Shown: in pieces, positions 8,801-14,467 of the stretch | How the letters are laid out: the number at the start of each line of letters is the position of its first letter | Numbering within the stretch: the first letter of the stretch is position 1 | Assembly (NCBI GenBank): GCA_004151065.3 | Contig: NWUY0300073982.1 | Coordinates: forward strand, 1-14,467 | Source of the DNA: Larix sibirica | Taxonomy: Eukaryota > Streptophyta > Pinopsida > Pinales > Pinaceae | Length of the DNA stretch: 14,467 bases | Reading direction: 5' to 3' | The notes under the pieces: generated by a model | What the model was told of the DNA's origin: nothing | What the model saw: the letters and a program-made list of their open reading frames with translations, nothing else | The model's database searches: none | Position numbers and translations under genes: made by a program

Positions 8801-10131
8801 CAACCACCTGAATGGTGGCAACAGGATGACATGGAGGAAGAATGTAATCAAGTTCGGGAGATCCTCTAAGAGAGGCTTATTCGTTTCCACCAGCGCACAG
8901 ACAAATTACGTTGGGGATTTATATTTGAAGGGTTTTTCTCAATCAAAGAGGCTTATAGGATTTGGAACGACTATCATATCCTTCCTAAAGATCCTGTCTG
9001 GAAGAAAATTTGGACATCGCATCTTTGACCTAAGATTGCCACTTTCCTATGGGTTCTAAGTAAATGAAGAATCTTAACTGGAGAGAATTTAATGAAAAAT
9101 GGACTGAGAGGACCTTTATGTTGTTGTCTCTGTGAAGAGGTGGGTGAATCCATGGACCATCTACTTGATACCTACCTGTTTGCTTCTCAAATATGGGACA
9201 AAGGGGTTGTTTCCTTCCGTAGTTCGAACCATGTACGGGGCATACCTAATTCCACGATTGTTGAATGACCAAACAACCCTTTTCATAATCCTATAGTTAA
9301 TAGACTCTGGAAGCTCTTCCTTGGGTTTGCTCCGTGGGAAATTTGGCAAGAGAGGAACAACCAAAGCTTTCAAGGAAAATCTAGGTTGGTGAATGGTGTT
9401 TGGTCTGTCATCTAGAGTCACATGCTTGAAGCGATTAAGCTCTCTTCATGGCCAGGAGATGCTTGGAATGCCCAAGGTCTGGAGGCTTCCATCCTTCATG
9501 CATGGGGGATCCTGGGTCCCCTTTAGTGCTTCGGCTCCAATTTCCCTCAAAATATTTCTAGTGATAGCCCTGATTTCTGGCATCCCCCTCCAAATGGGTT
9601 TCTTAAGTTGAACTTCAATGGTGCTTCGAAGGGGAACCTAGGTTCGACGGGCTTTGGGGGTCTGTTTAGAAATCAATATGGGTCTGTCTTGGGAATTTTT
9701 TCAGGGTTTATTGGCTGGGATTCTAACAATGCGGTGGATTTGGAAGGTCTCATTCACAGACTCATTTTGGCATAGAGGAAGGATTGGTTCCCTCTCATTG
9801 TGGAAGCGGACTGCCAAGTGGTTATTGACATGAAAATTAGTCTCCAGCATGGAAAACATAGTTCCAAGGTGTCATCTCAATGGTGCTTGGAACACAGGTT
9901 AGAAACATTAGCAATATGCCTAATGGATGGAAAGCATGCACTTTTACCCACGTCAAACGACAAGGGAACAAGGTGGTTGACATCCTGGAAAATTTGGGGA
10001 TCCGAGACCGCATCACATTTAAGGAAGGAGCATTAAGTGACCTGACGGATGGGACTATCCATGCACAATGTGAGGCATCATGCGCCTCGAATGTGTCCCA
10101 TCGGGAGGATGCCACTACCCTGACTCATTGA
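5850..10131 (+). pseudogene. LINE 1 ORF2: endonuclease, reverse transcriptase, zf-RVT, RNase H, broken
   Basis: ORF2 nicks target DNA and copies the element RNA onto it. Endonuclease (5850-6510): MKIITWNLRGSNNPQK at the start; ETK with the preceding Gln now TAG (5952); SVYGPNSA; GGDFNI; SFTWNNKR; GSDHWSV with the catalytic His. About 20 residues between GGDFN and FTWNN look deleted. Reverse transcriptase (7145-8340): DGKAPSPDGF, SPEQSGFVEGR, LKSDIAKSYDN, GIRQGEPLSPFLFVL and FVDDTMMMG (7889-7915), so the catalytic Asp residues remain. zf-RVT (about 8940-9185): WPKIATFLW-like text with LCEEVGESMDHLLD, its last Cys now Tyr. RNase H (9605-10000): LKLNFNGASKGN with Asp changed to Asn (9617), NNAVDLEGL with Glu changed to Asp (9737), VEADCQVVI, and THVKRQGNKVVDILEN. 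Frameshifts lie near 6130, 6340, 6380, 8316, 8428, 8900 and 9915. More than a dozen stops, mostly TAG or TGA. Inactive. Confidence 0.93.
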
Positions 10132-10189
10132 GTTTTTCATGACACATGCATACGGATACATACTTAGTGATCAATGCTTGAACTAGCAG

Positions 10190-10936
10190 GTGGACAGTTA
10201 TTTAAATGGTATGTTCAGATTCAATAAAGGAAGGGAAAGCCAATCTTTTCACAGGGTTTGGGATCTGCAAACCCACGTGTGTATTTACTCTCGGCCTATG
10301 TGGGGATTTCTTTCTGCTTGCGGTCCTAATACGGCGGAGATGGCCCAAATCAGATCAAGTACCATTCGGGGTGATGTCTCCATCATTGCCATTAATGGTA
10401 AGCTTCTATATAATTCCATGAAGGGTGGACACAATTGTCATCACTGGTATATTGCTTTAGTGAGGGCAGACAAAGAGGGTATTAAGGAGCTTGAGAGGTG
10501 GGTGATAATTAGTCTAAGTATGCAAGACCTTATTTTAAACATCGAGGGTGGGCATTTGAGGAATCGAAGGGCCTCAATAGAGAAAAATATTGATATTGGA
10601 AGGAGGGTGACAATAGCACAAGTGTGTGCTGCTCAGGAGGCTCGTTTCTTCCAACTAGGAATCCCCACGGAGTATTTGGGAGAAATTGAGGAGATGGAGG
10701 CTCGTTTATGGGTAGATATGGATTCTGAGAAGCTAAAGCAAGAGACTAAGACGATTGAGGACTGGGTCCTTGACTCAGGAAACTTGGTTGGAAGGCTGGG
10801 TATATATGAGAGGACTGTGGCATTATACTGGACAATGAAAAATATGCTTGGTCAAGTGTTGTGCGAGCATCAAGCAAAGGAGGCAAGAGCAGAAATTCCA
10901 GTGGAAAATTGGAAGGAGCACCAATGTGATTGGTGA
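10190..10936 (+). CDS. Unrecognised third open frame of LINE 1, downstream of RNase H
   Basis: 248 codons from GTG 10190; the first ATG is 10211 (241 codons). It starts about 80 nt after the ORF2 stop and stays on the element's coding strand. I do not recognise the protein. Seen: a mixed N-terminal part with GGHNCHHWYIALV (residues 79-91); a middle charged part with ELERW and EGGHLRNRR; an alpha-helical-looking acidic part with EIEEMEARLWVDMDSEKLKQ (165-184); and a C-terminal part ending WKEHQCDW. There is no signal peptide, membrane segment or zinc motif. After the stop TGA (10934-10936, likely from TGG) the same frame keeps a coding look (QDDAPKDRFYFHEVGYSH, then KIPDDVLWFQSL) to TAA 11111-11113, with one more TGA at 11024. 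The ancestral protein was thus perhaps about 300 residues. No frameshift occurs over 900 nt, unlike ORF2 next door. It may be a family-specific ORF3 or captured host sequence. Confidence 0.5.
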   Translation: MDSYLNGMFRFNKGRESQSFHRVWDLQTHVCIYSRPMWGFLSACGPNTAEMAQIRSSTIRGDVSIIAINGKLLYNSMKGGHNCHHWYIALVRADKEGIKELERWVIISLSMQDLILNIEGGHLRNRRASIEKNIDIGRRVTIAQVCAAQEARFFQLGIPTEYLGEIEEMEARLWVDMDSEKLKQETKTIEDWVLDSGNLVGRLGIYERTVALYWTMKNMLGQVLCEHQAKEARAEIPVENWKEHQCDW

Positions 10937-11113
10937 GTCCAGGATGATGCACCGAAGGATCGATTCTATTTCCATGAGGTTGGGTATTCACATGTCGGAG
11001 ATGCAACCTATGGCACATGGTGGTGATGCGTGTCTCTCCCAGGATGCCGAGGCAAGATTCCAGATGATGTCTTGTGGTTTCAGAGTCTATTTCTCTTTGG
11101 TTATGCTTTCTAA

Positions 11114-11375
11114 TTTTGTTTGTAATTTGGCTTTGTATTTAGATTCAGTATTGGTTCATTGTTTTAAGAGTCAATCTATTAGTTTTGGTGCGAAGATGAA
11201 GACTGGAGGTTGCTCTCTGTTATTACTACAATTTGTTTCGAGGGCATTTTGTCTCTGGTTTCAATAGGGGTCTATCTTGGCTGGTCTATGAGACCCCAGT
11301 CGATTTTTATAATATCTGATATACTCTTTTTATCTGATTAATATAATATAGTCTCAAGCTTACTTACAAAAAAAA
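11114..11375 (+). other. LINE 1 3' UTR and A tail
   Basis: T-rich 3' UTR with no conserved coding sequence. It contains a stem-loop (separate entry) and an AT-rich end with TAATATAATATAG, then A8 at 11368-11375. The A tail immediately precedes the right target duplication. The 3' end of such RNAs is where the reverse transcriptase starts copying. Confidence 0.75.
11267..11297 (+). repeat. Stem-loop near the LINE 1 3' end
   Basis: GGGGTCT (11267-11273) and AGACCCC (11291-11297) are perfect inverse complements with a 17-nt loop, about 70 nt before the A tail. In several LINE families a 3' stem-loop is recognised by the element's own reverse transcriptase; a similar role here is inference. Confidence 0.7.
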
Positions 11376-11471
11376 GCATTGCCTTTCTTAAACAAGTTTA
11401 TCAAACTCTTCAAATATGAGTGACAATATAATTTTGTAGCTTAGGCAAAATTTCATTGTTAATGCTCAACA
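11376..11471 (+). repeat. Copia LTR, right part, with right target-site duplication of LINE 1
   Basis: The first 16 nt (11376-11391) are the near-copy of 4266-4280. The segment then runs AT-rich to CAACA at 11467-11471, the inverse of the TGTTG at 3953. It is followed at once by a primer-binding-site-like sequence. Without another LTR copy in the window the join cannot be tested by identity, so this rests on termini, size and position. Confidence 0.55.
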
Positions 11472-11473
11472 AT

Positions 11474-11483
11474 TAGTATCACC
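11474..11483 (+). other. Degraded tRNA-iMet primer-binding site
   Basis: TAGTATCA followed by CC sits two bases after the LTR end CAACA. Plant copia elements carry TGGTATCAGAGCC in exactly this place. The match is complete if one G is now A and the three bases GAG were lost. A GCATGG a few bases downstream also fits the usual leader. A primer-binding site marks a 5' LTR. Confidence 0.5.
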
Positions 11484-11859
11484 TTTTACTTGCATGGGTA
11501 TTAGTAGCAATGGGTCACGACCATGGGAACTCTAGGTGGATTATGAAATGTGAAATATTTCTATAATTAGTTGTAATTATCAAAAAGAGGTAAAACCCAT
11601 TGTGAAAACACTGATGGGTTAAATAAATATTACAATGTTATAAAGTTATTTGAACTTTATTCACAACATTCATTGACTCTATATCCATGTTATTGGAAGC
11701 CACATGTAAGGATAGTTATGTGCATAACTAGATCTAACATGGCCATGGATCTTCACACGTAGCTCTTTTGTCTAATCATATTAGGAAAACTACAACATTA
11801 ATTAAGTTAGGCGGAAGGACATTGAGGATTTTTGTTTTCTAGGAAAATAAATCGTATTT
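11484..11859. other. Non-coding stretch, possible copia leader/gag remnant
   Basis: If the primer-binding site is real, gag should begin near ATG 11494. The frame there reads only 13 codons before a stop, and I cannot see a gag motif. The rest is AT-rich with no recognisable gene on either strand. Confidence 0.4.
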
Positions 11860-12099
11860 TCTATTCAAAAGAGAAAAGAAATGCATTCGTCAAGAGTATC
11901 TTGAAAAAGGAGATGAACATGGATCTCATCTGATACATAGAGTCTGATAATCAATGTTTGTTGAACAAGTGTGAGAGTAGGACTGGGAATAGACCAAATA
12001 TGTAAAAAATAAAGCATATTTGTGGCTTTATATCACTAAGTCTATTTGATATTGGATGCAATAAAGAATCCACCCTTAGATTCTTCCATAGAACATGAG

Positions 12100-13815
12100 C
12101 TATGATTCATATCCAAGACTTTTTTTTGATAGAGAACCCTTTAATTGATTGTGCTCCCTATAGATATGTTCAAATATTATGGAGTGAAAATTATTAACAA
12201 TTTGCTTAAGATCATCAACAATATTCTCGAGAAGAAGGTATTGGATAGTAATTGAATTGTTCATACTATTGATAACAAATTGAGAGTCACACATGATCCT
12301 AATAGTCTTAATATTGTTTTCTACATTGAACTTGATAAGATGAAACAAAGGCTGAAATTCATCCCAATTGTTGGAACCAGAACCAACAGATCCTAGAAAG
12401 TGATGATCTGCAGATTGATATAAAACAAATCCAAAACCACATCTGGATCTGTTTGCTTGAGATGCTCCATCGAAACAAGCCCATGAGAAGGTGTCCAGAG
12501 GAGAGAAATGTCTCACATGTCGGGTCCCATATTTTTTGTTGATATTCCTGTAGTGCTAAAATAGGGCTTGAATTATGTCAATTAAAGGGGCAGTAAAGGG
12601 GAATTATTCCAAGAATAAAATTATGTTCCACGACAACCAAATTACCCAATTGACAATGAAAAGAAATGCCCGAAACTCTTTCATTTCTTTTGACTGATAG
12701 TATGTATGAAAACAAGAGTCAAGAGAGTTGCCAGCCCACAATCTTTGTTTATGTTAGAAATTTTCTAGTTCCAACTAAATAGATCTAGAGAAACAACATG
12801 CATGAAATAAATGATTAGCAGATTCCTCTGATTGCTTACATAATACATAGATACTTGACCCGGCCCAGTTCCTTCGCTCTAGATGATCCCAAGTGAGTAT
12901 TTGGTTGGATAGAATGAGCCACATAAGAAGTGTGCATTTTAGCGGTACTTCCATTTTCTAGATTTTCTACCACCACCTGCAACTTGATCTTTCCTCTTGT
13001 TGAAACATCGATTCATATCCCAATTTAGCAATTTATGAACCCCCAATCGAATTGAAAATCTAGGCCAATGATTCAGCTTCATCCTTAATTTGAATATGAG
13101 CCTTGGTGAGGGATATAATGTATTCATCCCATAGCAAGCATCAAGGGCGATATAATGTATTCATCTGAAATCTTATCCAATGTTGCCCTACCCAAATTTT
13201 GAAGTTGAGTGATGAGCTCTCTGGGTAGACACTCTTGAGAAAGACAACCCACAATGGCATCAATCCCCACTCATATATATTTTCCATTACCCACCTTCCA
13301 AGCTGGGAAATTTCCAATGATAGGAAAGCTTTTGTGAGTGCTTTCTAGTGATTAGACACATTCTAAGTGGGATTGACACATCTACGAATCTAGTCAATGA
13401 TTGAACTGGAAGTATATATTTTGCAGCCATAATAGCCTTCCACAAGTTGTTACGTGTGAGGAAGATCCACAGAGACTTTGCAGCTAGAACTTTGTTGAAG
13501 AGGATGATATTTTTTATTCCCCACTCTCATAGGGCCTTTGGGGCAGCAAGCAAACTCCATTTTATCAGATGGAATCCTTTATATTCAGGTTGTATTTTCC
13601 AAATGAAGTTGAAGTAGAGTTTCCTTATCCTAGTGAGGATTGATTTGGGAATATGAGCCATTAAATGCTATTAAACGGGGATCGCCTCCAATGAAGATTT
13701 TATGAGCACCGATCTTCCACCTCTAGAGATCCACTTATTACACCAAAAATTTATACGCCCTTCAATTTTGTTGATCAACCGATGCCAATCTTCTTTCCCA
13801 TATTTGAAACATTGA
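12100..13815 (-). pseudogene. LINE 2 ORF2 fragment: RT end, zf-RVT and RNase H, broken
   Basis: RT end (13805-13430): WHRLINKIEGRINFW, SRGGRSVLIKSSLEAIPV, then FNKVLAAKSLW, matching the plant LINE segment after the catalytic core. zf-RVT (12924-12760): MWLILSNQILTWDHLERRNW, then VLCKQSEESANHLFHACCFS, with most metal-ligand positions present and a TAG where Trp is usual. RNase H (12516-12100, 138 uninterrupted codons): SWACFDGASQAN, SNNWDEFQPL, MCDSQFVIN and FEHIYREHNQLKGSLSK. The first Asp, the Glu and the DS Asp are kept; the last catalytic Asp (usual AD.LSK) appears as Gly. The RT end lies in a different frame from the zf-RVT and RNase H, and stops are frequent above 12600. It is a relic. 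Confidence 0.85.
13112..13165 (+). repeat. 17-bp direct repeat, 37 bp apart, inside LINE 2
   Basis: GATATAATGTATTCATC occurs identically at 13112-13128 and 13149-13165. The 37-bp offset is not a multiple of 3, so a local duplication here would have shifted the LINE 2 reading frame. Identity of the copies suggests it is younger than most damage in the element. Confidence 0.8.
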
Positions 13816-14269
13816 GGAAAATTCACATAAATGTTACTATATCGATTGTCAGAAAGGTTATTATCTTTATCTTCACTACTCCAGCTCTAGTGTGCCATTG
13901 GATAACAATGTTGGCAAAAGTTGGGACTAATATGCTTGTAGTGTTTAACAATATGCTTCTCTTAAAAGGAGTGAAACACCATAGCCTTAGTAATCGCCAT
14001 CATTTCTACAATCACAAAGGACAAGCAACACGAAGATGATATTATTTTTGCAAATATATAAAAATTAATTTACTTGGGACAATATTTCATGTGTTGGAAA
14101 TATCAAGATGCCACTATAATTTACTTCTATAATGGAAGAGGAAGAATGACAATATTCAAATCCTTGTACCAACGATGACAATGCCAAAATTAACAAAGGA
14201 AATTGGATTTTACAACTCTACAATTGATCTAGAAGAACTTGTGAGGCATGCCTCTCTCCATGTTTGTGA
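13816..14269. other. AT-rich stretch without a recognisable gene
   Basis: The only frame of note is 13782-14039 on + (85 codons), which overlaps the LINE 2 relic and has no family resemblance. I expected upstream RT sequence of LINE 2 on - here and could not find it. Confidence 0.5.
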
Positions 14270-14467
14270 AATTATTATGTCCCCGACAGGGGACAATATA
14301 TTTTTCGCGAAGGCGTATTAGTTCAACAGGTAAGTTTAAATTTTTTTATTTAGCCAATGTTTTGATATTGTCTGAATTATATTTTATTTTTGAAATTTTT
14401 TTAATTTGTATTTATATGCAGTTTTATTGGTCACGTACAGGTGACGTTGGCCTGGGGCTTTGTGCCC
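14270..14467 (+). other. Possible exon-intron-exon at the right edge, product unknown
   Basis: A perfect donor (CAACAG|GTAAGTTT, intron from 14330) and a strong acceptor (TTTATATGCAG, ending 14421) bound a 92-nt, very U-rich segment typical of a plant intron. The frame open from 14270 reads YVPDRGQYIFREGVLVQQ, joins in phase 0, and continues FYWSRTGDVGLGLCA to the window edge with no stop. Both flanks are richer in GC and CpG than their surroundings. The peptide matches no family I know and does not fit the missing RsmI segment. It could be the start of another gene, or part of a transposon whose palindromes are noted separately. Confidence 0.3.
14278..14295. repeat. Perfect 7-bp hairpin with 4-nt loop
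   Basis: TGTCCCC (14278-14284), loop GACA, GGGGACA (14289-14295). This GC-rich palindrome stands alone in AT-rich DNA. A weaker one follows at 14430-14445 (GTCAC / GTGAC). Confidence 0.8.

Larger units (their letters stand above)
4281..11375 (+). mobile_element. LINE 1: plant L1-type non-LTR retrotransposon, near full length, decayed
   Basis: About 7.1 kb in order: 5' UTR (4281-4483), ORF1 with DUF4283-like domain and CCHC knuckle (4484-5834), ORF2 with endonuclease, reverse transcriptase, zf-RVT and RNase H (5850-10131), an extra open frame (10190-10936, with traces to 11113), a 3' UTR with a stem-loop, and an A8 tail (11368-11375). The flanking near-duplicates at 4266 and 11376 fit target-primed reverse transcription. 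It lies in the same orientation as the copia LTR it splits. Many stops and at least seven frameshifts make it inactive. The 5' edge depends on the duplication call. Confidence 0.9.
11860..13815 (-). mobile_element. LINE 2: 5'-truncated plant L1-type element, opposite strand
   Basis: On -, from high to low coordinates: the C-terminal part of the reverse transcriptase, zf-RVT, RNase H, then a T-rich 3' UTR. No endonuclease, ORF1 or FVDD core is found above about 13815, so it is 5'-truncated, as is common for LINEs, or cut by decay. Its RNase H is of the HIYREHN type, different from the HVKRQGN type of LINE 1, so the two are separate subfamilies. The 3' edge near 11860 is a guess from the end of the T-rich tail; no target duplication was identified. 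Confidence 0.8.

Noticed and set aside
10848-11267. 139-codon + frame overlapping the end of the third LINE frame
   Set aside because: It is in another frame than the coding-looking continuation of the third frame, and its second half is the T-rich 3' UTR.
11494-11560. ATG after the primer-binding site as a copia gag start
   Set aside because: Only 13 codons before a stop and no recognisable gag motif, so it is kept as a possibility in the stretch entry but not called as a gene.
13782-14039. 85-codon + frame near the right end
   Set aside because: Its left end lies antisense to the LINE 2 RT region, and its composition is that of random AT-rich DNA.

Overview
This is plant nuclear DNA with few genes and many retroelements. 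The evidence is a nuclear-type gene with GT..AG introns that encodes a bacterial/organellar-type rRNA methyltransferase, a Ty1/copia remnant, and two LINEs of the plant L1 type (DUF4283-like ORF1, zf-RVT domain, plant-type RNase H). Old, heavily mutated elements packed around small exons with long introns suggest a large genome, possibly a gymnosperm. That placement is inference only. No bacterial operon, CRISPR array, tRNA or rRNA gene was found.

Layout. 1-173 holds a 33-bp coding-type minisatellite: His-rich if read on +, Asp-rich on -. 1521-1617 and 1950-2078 are two exons (+) of an RsmI-like methyltransferase. Their splice phases join without error, and the intron between them carries a three-unit, ~82-bp tandem repeat. 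No further exon of this gene is visible downstream, so everything from 2079 on is either a giant intron full of retroelements or lies beyond a broken gene. 2521-3168 is an unassigned GC-richer block. 3211-3903 is the end of a copia pol (RT C-terminus and RNase H), followed by a polypurine tract and an LTR starting TGTTG at 3953.

4281-11375 is a nearly full-length LINE (+) of about 7.1 kb. It is flanked by an imperfect ~15-bp target-site duplication, and its insertion splits the copia LTR. The LTR resumes at 11376 and ends CAACA at 11471. A degraded tRNA-iMet primer-binding site follows at once, which is what should follow a 5' LTR and not a 3' LTR. The LINE has ORF1 (nucleic-acid binding, CCHC), ORF2 (endonuclease, reverse transcriptase, zf-RVT, RNase H) and an unrecognised third open frame of 248 codons (10190-10936) after the RNase H. 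ORF1 and ORF2 are broken by many stops and frameshifts, while the third frame is intact. The LINE ends in a 7-bp stem-loop and a short A tail.

11860-13815 is a second, 5'-truncated LINE of a different subfamily on the - strand (RT end, zf-RVT, RNase H). The right edge (14270-14467) has a perfect short hairpin and a strong donor/acceptor pair around a 92-nt U-rich intron, possibly the start of another gene that I cannot identify.

The only likely functional host sequence is the RsmI-like gene. The elements are relics, nested in the order copia first, then LINE 1 into its LTR.
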